A DNA stretch of 64,000 bases from an uncultured Saccharospirillaceae bacterium (GCA_947503895.1 CANNFT010000016.1:1-64000); one strand, 5' to 3'. Shown: positions 8,926 to 18,782, numbered from the stretch's first letter. Made by a program: numbers and translations. The notes: generated from the letters alone by a model not told the origin.

Positions 8926-10308
8926 GTGAATAAAGCTCAGCCAATATACTGGCACCAAGGGATGTTTCTGCAGCCTCAACATTTTCAGCAGAGCGAACAA
9001 TTCTTAGGTCGCCAAGTTGATGTATTAAGACAAAATGTTTCCCCTTGGCTGTGGGGCTTTATTAATTTGGAAGTGGCGAATGCTGCGGTTTCATCTAAGC
9101 GAGTCGAAATACTCGAAGCTGAAATTCTTTTTCAAGATGGCACGCACGCTAAAACGAATGAAAACGCCTATCTTCAACCTCGATCTCTTGAGGGTATAGA
9201 AGTCGACCCTGAGTCACCACTTACGGCTTATATTGCGCTGCGTAAACCCAGTGCATTCGAAGCTAATGTGTCCGTCATTCAGGAAATGAATGAGGCAAAC
9301 GACGTAAAAACTCGTCTGTTTACGTTGGCTACGCCTACCGAAGCTAATGATGTTTACTCTAACAGTGAACCAGCGCAAACCCAGAATTTAACACTGAAGT
9401 TAGACATTGTTTTTGAAACAGAAAAAGACAAATACAGTGATTATCTACTCATGCCTTTCGCTAAGATCGCGTTTGATGGCGATAATCTAACGCTGGTAAC
9501 AGATTACATTCCGCCTTCTATCAATATTAGCGGCTCCACACGACTCAATTACCTTTTAAAAGAGTTGCGTGACGAACTGGCTGGTCGCGCGATTCAATTA
9601 AATAATTCACAGACGATGACGGCTCATAGCCAGGTTGATATTAATACCTTGCGATACAGAATGGGATTGCAGGCTTTATCTCGGTTTGTCCCTCGCCTTT
9701 TCCATGAGACAGAAACCCCACAAATGCATCCATGGGCTATCTACGGTGGTATTCGTGAACTGGTTGGAGAAATCAGCACTTTCGCGCAAGATATTAACTT
9801 TTTAGGTGAAGCGTCAAATGGCGACCGTCTACTGCCTGAATATGAACATCTCAATATCGGCGAATGTTTTACTTCGGCTCGCACCTTGATCAGCCAACTC
9901 CTAAATGAAATTTCGATTGGTCCACAATTTATGGTGGATATGGATCGAAACCAGCAGACGTTCAGTGTCGACATTCCTAGTGAGTTTTTTGAAGATCGTA
10001 CGGACTTTTATTTGGTGCTTAATACTAAAGACGAGTGGGAAGAACAGGCACAATCATTCTTTACATCTGCGAAATTAGCGGCGAAAAGTACAGTCGATGT
10101 ATTAATAGAGCGTGCTTTACCCGGTATAGGCATGATGCACCTTCCTGCTGCTCCTTCTGGCTTACCCAAAAAAGCATTTGCGAATTATGTGCGTATCGAC
10201 GTACACGATGACGAATGGCAATCCGTGCAACGCCAACATAACTTGGTATTGCATTGGGATGAGGCGCCAGAAGATCTTCACATTGAACTGGTTATTCTCA
10301 AGCGCTAG
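8926..10308 (+). CDS. tssK: T6SS baseplate protein TssK
   Basis: This 460-aa TssK links the baseplate to the TssLM membrane complex. The family signature at the start (YWHQGMFLQPQHFQQ) is clear, as is RYRMGLQALSRFVPRL in the middle. The start is GTG 8926, with a TAAGGA ribosome site just upstream. It is 34 bp after tssJ and 9 bp before tssL, consistent with a single transcription unit. Confidence 0.95.
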   Translation: MNKAQPIYWHQGMFLQPQHFQQSEQFLGRQVDVLRQNVSPWLWGFINLEVANAAVSSKRVEILEAEILFQDGTHAKTNENAYLQPRSLEGIEVDPESPLTAYIALRKPSAFEANVSVIQEMNEANDVKTRLFTLATPTEANDVYSNSEPAQTQNLTLKLDIVFETEKDKYSDYLLMPFAKIAFDGDNLTLVTDYIPPSINISGSTRLNYLLKELRDELAGRAIQLNNSQTMTAHSQVDINTLRYRMGLQALSRFVPRLFHETETPQMHPWAIYGGIRELVGEISTFAQDINFLGEASNGDRLLPEYEHLNIGECFTSARTLISQLLNEISIGPQFMVDMDRNQQTFSVDIPSEFFEDRTDFYLVLNTKDEWEEQAQSFFTSAKLAAKSTVDVLIERALPGIGMMHLPAAPSGLPKKAFANYVRIDVHDDEWQSVQRQHNLVLHWDEAPEDLHIELVILKR

Positions 10309-10317
10309 GGCACGGAA

Positions 10318-10989
10318 ATGAGACTCGTAGATTTTTTTATTGATCCAATTCTGAAGCTTAGAGAGCTATTGCCAGCACTCGACCACTCGGAACAAGAACA
10401 CGAACCCGTTAAAAAGCTATTTGTCGATATGCTGATACAAGCACAATCGGCTGGCATTAAAGCCGGTTTTGACAAGGAAACAATGGAGTCTGCATTGTTT
10501 CCGGTCGTTGCTTATATTGATGAATCACTCATGACTTCTAAATGGAGCCAGAGATTGGTTTGGCAAAAATCATCGTTGCAACGAGAATTCTACCAAACAA
10601 CGAATGCTGGTCGCGCCTTTTACGATCGTTTAAATAAACTGAATCGCCAAGGTAATGACCGAAGTGTGCGGGAAGTATATCTCTTGTGCCTAGGGTTAGG
10701 GTTTAAGGGTCAATACTACTCTCCTCAAGATCGCCCGAAAATTGAAGAGATTCGAGTCTTTAACCTAGACCTATTGCTTCCACAGGATGCCAATAAGAAA
10801 TTTGAAAAATCTACGCTGTTTGCGGACGCTTATGCAGAGGGTCAACAGGGTAACGGTGGAAAACGTTCACGAATTAATTTAACCCCGTTTATTGTCGCTA
10901 TCCCGATTGTAACTGTTACGGTTGTTTTAGGGATATACGCAACAAACATCGGAAGTGGTATTAGCTCTATTATGGATTTGGTGAAGTAG
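10318..10989 (+). CDS. tssL: T6SS inner-membrane protein TssL (DotU family)
   Basis: This 223-aa DotU/TssL is a cytoplasmic helical domain followed by one C-terminal membrane segment (about residues 186-207, FIVAIPIVTVTVVLGIYA). The family motif around AYIDESLM and the LGFKGQY segment are present. There is no C-terminal OmpA peptidoglycan-binding domain, so it is the short form. It pairs with TssM, which starts 1 bp after its stop codon. Confidence 0.93.
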   Translation: MRLVDFFIDPILKLRELLPALDHSEQEHEPVKKLFVDMLIQAQSAGIKAGFDKETMESALFPVVAYIDESLMTSKWSQRLVWQKSSLQREFYQTTNAGRAFYDRLNKLNRQGNDRSVREVYLLCLGLGFKGQYYSPQDRPKIEEIRVFNLDLLLPQDANKKFEKSTLFADAYAEGQQGNGGKRSRINLTPFIVAIPIVTVTVVLGIYATNIGSGISSIMDLVK

Positions 10990-10990
10990 T

Positions 10991-13900
10991 ATGAGAACTT
11001 TTTTAAAAATTTTACTCTGGCTATTCATCATTATTCTGGTTAGCGGTGTAGTTTTTAGTGGCATATATTTACTAGATCGTCCTATTGAAGAAGGCTTTTA
11101 TATTCTCGGTGCTATCATTGGGATTTGGCTGACCTTTGTCATCGTTCGCAAACTCATCATTCGTATGAGAGCTAAGGCGCAAGTTAACAGCATATTAAAT
11201 ATTGGCGCTGCGGATGAAGTCGATGACGAGCTCGGCATGTCTAACCGTGAATTGAACCGTTCACTGAAAAAGAGCTGGAATCAAACCTTAAGAGCATTAA
11301 AGCGATCGCAACTGAAGTTCCAAGGCGACCCTTTGTATGTATTGCCATGGTTTATGATTTTTGGTCGTCCTACATCCGGTAAAAGTACCAGCTTAAGAAA
11401 CTCTAAACTGCTTCAACCCTCTATCGATTTATCCACACATGAAGATGGCTCCACACTCAACATGGAGTGGTGGCTATATGAAGAAGGCATCATCATTGAT
11501 ACGGCCGGCCGTTATGCCGTTCCTGATCGCTTAGAGCGTGACAGAAAAGAGTGGACCAACCTACTTAGCATGCTCGGTCGGCACAGGCAAAAAGAACCTC
11601 TTAATGGTTTAGTGCTTGCTGTTGCTGCAAACCGCCTATTGAATTGCAGTGAAGAAGAATTGCTAGAAGAAGGCCGACAAGTTCGAAATAGTATTAACCG
11701 TTTGATGGAGAAACTGGAGGTTAAAGTTCCCGTCTATCTGATGGTAACGAAGGCAGATTTAATTCCAGGTTTCACTGAATGGTCACAATACTTGCCTGAA
11801 GAAGTGAAAAGTCAGGCCATGGGATACTTGAACGAATCCAGTACCAGTGACATGGATTCCGTGATAGATAGCGCATTAGATAATGTACTGGATCGCTTGA
11901 AAGAAATCCGTCTACTGATGATGGAGCAAACAGATGAGCCAGATGAAAGCTTACTCACACTACCAAGGCAAATGGAAGATGTGCGATCAGGATTGCACAC
12001 CTTTATAAAAACAGCCCTAAAAGGCAACGCCTACCAAGAAGCCCCCATGTTCCGAGGTTTGTACTTTAGTTCAAGCCTGCAGGAAAAGAGCGGTGAAACC
12101 GTGCGTAACGGCATGTTTTTACATGACTTTTTTACGAAAATTCTACCGGCCGATCGATCTAAACTGGTCAGCCTACCCAGTGCCCTACGAATTCAAAATG
12201 CCCTACGACGTTATGCGCTGGGTATCGTTGGTGCGATTACCCTATCAAGTGTGGTAGGCCTAACGGCATTGTATGATTCAGACAAAAGTATTCTTGATGA
12301 CATCAATAAAAGTTATTCTGATACGGTCATTAATTTAACGGATGAGCAATCTCCGTCTGACACATTAGACACGGCCTTCCGCTTGAAATCCCTAATTGAT
12401 GCTGTTGCGGTATATGAGCAAAATGAAATGCTGCCTTGGGGGGTCTTAACCGGTAACCAAGACTACCTATCTAAGCTTAAAAACCAATATCTCACGTATG
12501 TGAAAAACAGAATTCTTAAACCTTACGACTCTAATCTGAAGCAGTCGATTGATGGCTTACAGGAGGGTCAAACTAGCGCATTAGCCGGTGGTTTGGTGCG
12601 TCGTATTAATACGCTGCAAAGACGTCTACGCCCTGAACTAGAACTTGAAGCACTGCCTATAGGCAATGATTACCTCATGGTGCAAAACGCGGCAGTTCGT
12701 AGTACACAATCTGAACTGTTCACGGATATTTATTACGCTTATGTGGATTGGACATCTGCCAATATAGGATTAGAAGAAGAAAAGAAAATTCTTCAAGCCA
12801 GTTTGCTTTACTTGGTTAAAAATAATCACGGTGACTACAACTGGATTTTACAGTGGGCCAATGCTCAAGGGTTCGATACCGTACGCCTGAAAGATTTCTG
12901 GGGTGGCAGTATGAAGATCATGGACCCACCATCCATTGATGCAGCTTACACACTTGAAGGCTATGAATTTATTCAAGCGTTCTTGACAGAGTTTAAGCTT
13001 GCGAATAAAGGCGATGACAAACTAGCAGAGATTCAAGAAGACTTTGATAAGTTTTATCAACGTCAATATGTTGATGCATGGTTAACCTTCGCTGAGCGAT
13101 TTGACGAAGGTAAGTTACAACAGCGAGATCAGAAAGAATGGCAAATCTTGTTAGAACGTATGGCAACCGCCGATAACCCGTATTTCTCCTTAATGGATAT
13201 GATGGTTGAACAATTAGATCCGTTTTCTGACGCTGACTACAATTCCAAGCCTCAATTTGCGCTCTTTAGCGAAATTCAGTCTTACTCCATAGCGGACGGA
13301 CGCAAAGGCAAACCAAATGCAAAAGTACTCAAAAAAGTACTCGGTAAGTTTGGTAAAGCCGGTAAAGCCGCTAAAAAAGCCATGAATATGCATAAAAAAG
13401 CCACAAAAGGCATGGATAAAGGTGGCGAAGTTGAAACGAATATCGACGAAGCGGTTGCAGCGGTTGATCTTTACAAACAAGCGTTAGGCGAAATCGCTCT
13501 TAATGCAGATAAGCGTTCACAATCTCTGGCAGCGGTTAAAACGCTTTTCACCATGCCTGATACTCCAGAACAAGGTGACGGATCGGTTGCCAATGCTTGG
13601 AGTGCCATCCGTGATTTACAAGCATTGGTGGGCCGCCCTACTTCTACCTCAAAAATGTTCTGGCAGTTATTTATGGGACCCATGAGCTCTGTTTACGATT
13701 ACATGCAAAATGAGAGCAGCTGTGAACTGCAAGATCGTTGGCAGAATGGCGTATTGGCTTCTATCGAAGGTGTCAATCGTAACCAGATAGGCAACTTACT
13801 GGTCGGCGAAGGCGGTATCCTTTGGAACTATCTTGATACAGAAATTGCTCCATTTGTTCACAAACAGTTTAAACGTGGATTTGTGCGGTCAAATGTTGAG

Positions 13901-14413
13901 AAACGTAGCTTGGGGATCACAGAAGATTTACTGGATGTCTTAAACAAAGCTCAAGATGGTAAGTTTGTTGTTGGCAATACGTTTAATGTTGCAGTTAACG
14001 CTTTACCGACGGGTGCCAACCCAGGCGCACAAGTACAACCATATGCCACTTTCCTTGATTTGCACTGTAGTGACGGCACGCAAGTCTTAGCCAATTATAA
14101 CTACCCTACTCAGCACGATTTTAAGTGGGCGCTAGAAACCTGTGGAGATACAACTCTGCGTATTGAAATTGGCCAATTAACGTTGCTGCGAAACTACACT
14201 GGAGTGAAGGGTTTCGGTAAGTTCTTGCAAGAGTTCCAAGATGGACGACACATCTTCTCAGCCAATGACTTCCCCAACCAAGAAGCTCAGCTACTTAATA
14301 AAAATGTTCAGTACATTGATGTCAATTTTGAAATCCGCGGGCAACGTCCTGTCGTTCAAATGCTCGACACAGTGCCATTAACGCTGCCTGAAGTCGCAGC
14401 ACACTGTTGGTAG
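10991..14413 (+). CDS. tssM: T6SS membrane core protein TssM (IcmF family)
   Basis: This 1,140-aa IcmF/TssM spans the inner membrane and reaches TssJ in the periplasm. Two N-terminal membrane segments (residues ~5-27 and ~36-57) are followed by a cytoplasmic NTPase-like domain with an intact Walker A motif GRPTSGKST (residues 125-133) and a DTAGRY motif. A third membrane segment lies near residue 410 (ALGIVGAITLSSVVGLTALY). The long periplasmic part contains a Lys/Gly/Ala-rich stretch (nt ~13,300-13,430) and ends in a beta-rich C-terminal domain. It is the normal length for the family. Confidence 0.95.
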   Translation: MRTFLKILLWLFIIILVSGVVFSGIYLLDRPIEEGFYILGAIIGIWLTFVIVRKLIIRMRAKAQVNSILNIGAADEVDDELGMSNRELNRSLKKSWNQTLRALKRSQLKFQGDPLYVLPWFMIFGRPTSGKSTSLRNSKLLQPSIDLSTHEDGSTLNMEWWLYEEGIIIDTAGRYAVPDRLERDRKEWTNLLSMLGRHRQKEPLNGLVLAVAANRLLNCSEEELLEEGRQVRNSINRLMEKLEVKVPVYLMVTKADLIPGFTEWSQYLPEEVKSQAMGYLNESSTSDMDSVIDSALDNVLDRLKEIRLLMMEQTDEPDESLLTLPRQMEDVRSGLHTFIKTALKGNAYQEAPMFRGLYFSSSLQEKSGETVRNGMFLHDFFTKILPADRSKLVSLPSALRIQNALRRYALGIVGAITLSSVVGLTALYDSDKSILDDINKSYSDTVINLTDEQSPSDTLDTAFRLKSLIDAVAVYEQNEMLPWGVLTGNQDYLSKLKNQYLTYVKNRILKPYDSNLKQSIDGLQEGQTSALAGGLVRRINTLQRRLRPELELEALPIGNDYLMVQNAAVRSTQSELFTDIYYAYVDWTSANIGLEEEKKILQASLLYLVKNNHGDYNWILQWANAQGFDTVRLKDFWGGSMKIMDPPSIDAAYTLEGYEFIQAFLTEFKLANKGDDKLAEIQEDFDKFYQRQYVDAWLTFAERFDEGKLQQRDQKEWQILLERMATADNPYFSLMDMMVEQLDPFSDADYNSKPQFALFSEIQSYSIADGRKGKPNAKVLKKVLGKFGKAGKAAKKAMNMHKKATKGMDKGGEVETNIDEAVAAVDLYKQALGEIALNADKRSQSLAAVKTLFTMPDTPEQGDGSVANAWSAIRDLQALVGRPTSTSKMFWQLFMGPMSSVYDYMQNESSCELQDRWQNGVLASIEGVNRNQIGNLLVGEGGILWNYLDTEIAPFVHKQFKRGFVRSNVEKRSLGITEDLLDVLNKAQDGKFVVGNTFNVAVNALPTGANPGAQVQPYATFLDLHCSDGTQVLANYNYPTQHDFKWALETCGDTTLRIEIGQLTLLRNYTGVKGFGKFLQEFQDGRHIFSANDFPNQEAQLLNKNVQYIDVNFEIRGQRPVVQMLDTVPLTLPEVAAHCW

Positions 14414-14422
14414 GAGCATAGA

Positions 14423-16117
14423 ATGAGTCAGGTTCAGGCTACGGAACGCATTAATTTAACGTTAGAAGACAGTCAAAATAATGTCATCGAACTGCCTTTT
14501 AGAATCCTTGTCATCAGTGATTTGACTTGTGATGAACGCTCTGCTGAATTTGCAGGTCAGTCTTTGCTATCTGCTGAAGATGGCATTGATACGCTGCTTG
14601 GCAAACAACGAATTCGCGCACAGTTGCGCGTTCAAGATTGCCTAAGCGGCAGTGATTCTGAGCTTTTGGTGACGTTTGAACCCCATAGCATGGAGGATTT
14701 TCATCCAGATTTCTTGCTTCAGGATGTCCCAGTAATCAATGAAGTCTACGAGCTGTATCGTCAATTAGCCGATTCTAGCGTGCGTTCGAATCGATTGGTT
14801 GAGCCTCTTGCAGAGCTGGGATTGGAGTTTGATGAATCCGATTTGGATGAGACGACACGACTGGCCTTAATTTCAGATATTGAATTGCGCCTCTCGTCAC
14901 AGCTGGATGCAATCATTCAACATCCGACATTCAAGACATTGGAAGCGAGTTGGAGAGGCTTAGAGTTTTTAGTTCAACAAGTAAACTTTAATGAAAACAC
15001 CGAAATTTCCGTTTTAAATTTGTCTAAGACGGCGCTTGCGGAAGACTTTGAAGACGCCCCCGATGTCACCCGTTCAACGCTCTACCAACAGGTCTATTCA
15101 AAAGAATACGGTCAATTTGGTGGTCGCCCATTTGGGTTGATCATTGGGGATTTTCAATTTAACCCCCATCAGCAGGATATTGTTTTATTACGAAATATTG
15201 CATCGGTAGCTGCATCAGCCCATACACCGTTTATATCCGCTGCTCACGCTCGATTTTTCTCGATTGACGATTTCAATCAATTTTCAAAAATTCGTGATTT
15301 GGATGCACATTTCGATCAACCTGCTCTCGCTAAGTGGAACAGTTTCAGGCAACTGCCTGAATCTCGTTTTATTGGATTAGCGCTACCCCGCTTTTTGCTA
15401 CGGGAAAATTACACAGATGATGGCGGTAGTCATTTTCCCTATAAAGAAAAGGTTAACCGAAAGCAAAAAGGTGGATGCTGGGGTAATGCTGCATTTGCAG
15501 TAGCCTCACGATTTGCAAATAGCTTCGCCCAATTCCGCTGGTTCGTAAATGTTACCGGTGAAGACTACGGCATTATTCCTGAGCTCGAAGTCCGACACGG
15601 ACAAGGCGCACATCGAACTCAGATTCCTACGGAAGTCATGGTGACAGATCGAAGTGAAGCTGAGTTGGTTCGATTGGGCTTTATTCCCATTACGATTCAT
15701 AAAACTAACCGTAAAGCAGTTATACTATCCATGCCCTCATGCTGCGGGATTATGGACTCGTCTAACAAGGCTGCTGAGCTGGATCAACGGTTAGAAAATC
15801 AATTACCGTACATTTTTATAAGTTGTCGCTTTTCCCAGTATTTAAAAGTTATGCAGCGAGAAAACCTCGGTGCATGGCACAATCGTTCGCAGTTAGAAAA
15901 TGAAATGAACCGCTGGTTAAAGCAGTATGTTTCTGACATGGATAACCCCACACCCAGTGTTCGTGCGCGCCGTCCATTACGCCATGCACGAATTACCGTC
16001 AGGGAGTCAGAGCACAACCCAAGCTGGTATTTAATCAATATAGTCCTGACGCCGCACTTAAAGTACATGGGTCGTTCCTTTACTTTGACTTCAAGCGGCA
16101 AACTGGAAAAAACGTAA
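14423..16117 (+). CDS. TssB-TssC fusion: single-chain sheath paralogue
   Basis: This 564-aa protein has two sheath parts in one reading frame. Residues ~8-120 match TssB: an ERINLT strand, ELPFRILVISDLT, and HSMEDFHPDFLLQDVP (compare NTMKDFNPGQVAEQIP in the separate TssB). Residues ~148-564 match TssC: EASWRGLEFL, EDFEDAPDVTRSTLY, EYGQFGGRPFG and PHLKYMGRSFTL. The TssC N-terminal helix that ClpV recognises (LLDxVMAET...ARRGV) is missing and is replaced by the TssB-like part. No frameshift is needed and the gene is free of internal stops. It sits between tssM and a second hcp followed by tssE, tssF and tssG. A specialised sheath ring is my inference. It cannot simply be a duplicate of TssC. 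Confidence 0.88.
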   Translation: MSQVQATERINLTLEDSQNNVIELPFRILVISDLTCDERSAEFAGQSLLSAEDGIDTLLGKQRIRAQLRVQDCLSGSDSELLVTFEPHSMEDFHPDFLLQDVPVINEVYELYRQLADSSVRSNRLVEPLAELGLEFDESDLDETTRLALISDIELRLSSQLDAIIQHPTFKTLEASWRGLEFLVQQVNFNENTEISVLNLSKTALAEDFEDAPDVTRSTLYQQVYSKEYGQFGGRPFGLIIGDFQFNPHQQDIVLLRNIASVAASAHTPFISAAHARFFSIDDFNQFSKIRDLDAHFDQPALAKWNSFRQLPESRFIGLALPRFLLRENYTDDGGSHFPYKEKVNRKQKGGCWGNAAFAVASRFANSFAQFRWFVNVTGEDYGIIPELEVRHGQGAHRTQIPTEVMVTDRSEAELVRLGFIPITIHKTNRKAVILSMPSCCGIMDSSNKAAELDQRLENQLPYIFISCRFSQYLKVMQRENLGAWHNRSQLENEMNRWLKQYVSDMDNPTPSVRARRPLRHARITVRESEHNPSWYLINIVLTPHLKYMGRSFTLTSSGKLEKT

Positions 16118-16133
16118 TTAAAGGAGACGATTC

Positions 16134-16610
16134 ATGGCATTACCAGGGTATCTGAGAATTACAGGTTCGGATCAAGGTCCAATTGAAGGCGAATGTGAAG
16201 CAGAAGGTCGTCAAGGCACGATCGTCGTACAAGGTATTGATCACGAGGTAAAATTACCTACTGATAGTCGTGGCTTACCAAATGGCCGTCGTATTCATCT
16301 ACCAATTTGTATTACTAAAGATGTTGATCGCACGAGCCCTATGCTTTACCAAGCACTCAGTGAAGGTGAAATCCTATCTGAAGTGGTCATAGAATGGTAT
16401 CGACTGGATGTAGCAGGAGTCGAGGAACTCTATTACAAGCAAACGCTTAAAAATGCTCAAATTACCGGTATTGAGTTTATCGTGCATAACATATTGGATG
16501 CTGATACGAAGAATTTTGGCCATCACGAGAAAATTTCGCTGATTTATGACGACATAATTTGGAGTCACGAAGTATTTGGTATTGAGTACGAAGACAGTTT
16601 CGGGAGCTAA
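16134..16610 (+). CDS. Second, divergent Hcp-family tube protein
   Basis: This 158-aa Hcp-family protein is recognisable from MALPGYLRITGSDQGPI, the TSPMLYQALSEGE segment, IEWYR, VEELYYKQTLKNA and DIIWSHEV, which align with the main Hcp at 7711 but are clearly divergent. It follows the TssB-TssC fusion by 16 bp (AAAGGAGA ribosome site) and precedes tssE by 6 bp. Pairing of a second tube subunit with a second sheath subunit suggests a matched ring, for example the first ring on the baseplate. A secreted Hcp-type effector is the alternative, but there is no extra toxin domain. Confidence 0.88.
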   Translation: MALPGYLRITGSDQGPIEGECEAEGRQGTIVVQGIDHEVKLPTDSRGLPNGRRIHLPICITKDVDRTSPMLYQALSEGEILSEVVIEWYRLDVAGVEELYYKQTLKNAQITGIEFIVHNILDADTKNFGHHEKISLIYDDIIWSHEVFGIEYEDSFGS

Positions 16611-16616
16611 TCGTTC

Positions 16617-17030
16617 ATGGCTTCTGAGCGCCTTCTAAAGCGAATGGCTAATTGGCAACAAGATAAAAAACACACGGGTAATGAGGATTTGACGGATCAA
16701 ATCCTCGCTGATGTGGAAAGATTGCTAAACATACAACGTGGAAACGTATTGATCGATGCTGACATGGGCATGCCGGACATTCGAACTGTCTTCCACAGCC
16801 ATATGTCACCTGACCTTGATGATCTTAGCAGTCAAATTTTGCATCAAATTACCCAATTTGAACCGCGTTTAGCGAAAGTTGAAGTATCTAATGATGAGAG
16901 CGAACGCCAATCTCAAGATGGATTACTCTGGAACCTGAAAGCGGAGCACATCAATGCGCCCGGTGACTGGTTTGAAGCCGATGTTAAAGTGGATGTCAGT
17001 GGTAGTATCACGGTTCGCGCAAAGAAATAA
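16617..17030 (+). CDS. tssE: T6SS baseplate protein TssE (gp25-like)
   Basis: This 137-aa gp25-like protein is the sheath-initiating wedge component of the baseplate. The family pattern is present: an N-terminal SERLLKRM helix, DQILADVERLLNIQRG, the FEPRL segment and a C-terminal beta strand with VKVDVSGSITV. It starts 6 bp after the second hcp and precedes tssF. Confidence 0.92.
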   Translation: MASERLLKRMANWQQDKKHTGNEDLTDQILADVERLLNIQRGNVLIDADMGMPDIRTVFHSHMSPDLDDLSSQILHQITQFEPRLAKVEVSNDESERQSQDGLLWNLKAEHINAPGDWFEADVKVDVSGSITVRAKK

Positions 17031-17081
17031 TGTCAATGACAGTCGTTTTAAGCGACGAACTTACGTGGCGATGAAAGAACA

Positions 17082-18782
17082 ATGAAGTTAGAAAGTTATC
17101 AGACAGAGCTTAAAGCGCTCAAAGAAAATGCAAGGGATTTCGCTCGTAAGTACCCTGCCCTTGCACCTCACTTGGCGAGCAGCAGTAATGATCCAGATGT
17201 TGAGCGTATTCTTCAGGGTACCGCTTATTTAAGCGCGGGCATTCGCGATCGTCTTGAGACTGACTTTCCTGAGTTTGCTCAATCTGTTTTACGCTTAGTC
17301 GCCCCCGATTACCTGAAAGAGATACCCGCTACGACGATAGTCGAGTTTAAGCCTCGAAATATCTTAAATAATGCTGTGACGATTAAGAAAGGCGCTAAAA
17401 TTGATTCACAGAAAATCGGCGGTATTAGCTGCCGTTTTCACTCTTGTACAGACGTCACAGTTCATCCTCTTACTATTAATGCTTGTGAGCTCAAACAGGA
17501 AGGCCAAAATTCTGATTTAGAAATCACATTGCATAATACCAGTATTGCCAATTCAGAAGTCTCGCTCAATGATTTAACTCTGCATTTAGCAGGAGAATAT
17601 GTTGATGCAAGCCAATTGTACTATTTGATGACTCGGAAACTCACGGGCATTACATTGGTGAAAGGCAATCAGGAAATTCCACTGACTCAATCTCGAGTTG
17701 AGCCTTTGGGCTGGAATTCAGATTTCGAATTATTGTCCAATAGTAAAACGGAATTCAGTAGCTATCGTCGTTTACAAGAGTATTTCGTTAATAAATTTAA
17801 GTTTCTATTTCTTAAGGTCACTGGACTTGATGTCGATGGACAATTGCCGAAGGCGTTTAAACTGAGATTTAGCTTCAAAGGTAATACTTTTAACACTCAA
17901 GTGGACAGAAATAGTTTTAAGCTATTTTGCTCGCCTGCCATCAATTTATTTGATAGTGATGCTGAACCTATCGCCTTGAACTATCAAAGCAATGACTTAG
18001 AACTCAGCCCAATCAGAAATAGCCACGGCCAGTTTACTGTGCATTCTGTTACGCAGGTTCAAGGTCAAAGTCGTCGTTCAAATCAGAAAACGGAATATGT
18101 CGATTTTTCAATAGCGGCCAAAGAGCAAGGTCTGCATCCCGTTTACGAATTATTGCAGCGCTACTCTGACGAAGATTCCAGTAGCATACTTCGTGTTAGC
18201 TTCCCTGATGGATACGAAATGCCTTCGATGGAAATCCTTACGGCTAAGTTAAAGTGCACGAATGGACGATTATGTAATTCGTTGAAGCTCGGTGACGTCA
18301 ATGCCAATACGCCAGATGTACCGGACGTCGTTAGCTTGACCAATGTATCATCTGTAAGTTCTTACTTACCACCGATTACAGACGGCCGAGTATTGTGGAA
18401 ATTATTGGCACATCTTACTGCTAACTATTTACCCATCGTTAATCTTGATAATCTTAAAGCTCTATTGCAGCTCTATAATCCGGTGTCTAAAAATGATGCC
18501 AAAGACCACGCGGCTAACTTGAAACGCATTGATTCAATTAAAATGCTGAAAACGTCGATCGCAGACCGTTTGCATCGTGGTACGCTCATTCGTGGCAAAC
18601 GCATTATGATGGATATTGACGGAAGTGGATTCTCTAGCCTTGGAGATTTATACCTGTTTGGCGAACTTCTGAACTACCTCTTCCAACAATTTGCAGATAT
18701 CAACAGCTTTGTAGAGCTTCAATTAAATGACCTTAGTACTGGAGAGCAGCTTCTATGGCAGCCAAGCTTAGCCAGTCGCTAG
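17082..18782 (+). CDS. tssF: T6SS baseplate protein TssF
   Basis: This 566-aa TssF (ImpG/VasA family) forms the baseplate wedge with TssG and TssE. The start shows the family pattern: YQTELKALKENARDFARKYP, then DPDVERILQGTAYLSAGIRDRL and DFPEFAQSVLRLVAPDYL. It overlaps tssG by 28 bp, which is usual for translationally coupled tssFG. Length is within the family range. Confidence 0.93.
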   Translation: MKLESYQTELKALKENARDFARKYPALAPHLASSSNDPDVERILQGTAYLSAGIRDRLETDFPEFAQSVLRLVAPDYLKEIPATTIVEFKPRNILNNAVTIKKGAKIDSQKIGGISCRFHSCTDVTVHPLTINACELKQEGQNSDLEITLHNTSIANSEVSLNDLTLHLAGEYVDASQLYYLMTRKLTGITLVKGNQEIPLTQSRVEPLGWNSDFELLSNSKTEFSSYRRLQEYFVNKFKFLFLKVTGLDVDGQLPKAFKLRFSFKGNTFNTQVDRNSFKLFCSPAINLFDSDAEPIALNYQSNDLELSPIRNSHGQFTVHSVTQVQGQSRRSNQKTEYVDFSIAAKEQGLHPVYELLQRYSDEDSSSILRVSFPDGYEMPSMEILTAKLKCTNGRLCNSLKLGDVNANTPDVPDVVSLTNVSSVSSYLPPITDGRVLWKLLAHLTANYLPIVNLDNLKALLQLYNPVSKNDAKDHAANLKRIDSIKMLKTSIADRLHRGTLIRGKRIMMDIDGSGFSSLGDLYLFGELLNYLFQQFADINSFVELQLNDLSTGEQLLWQPSLASR

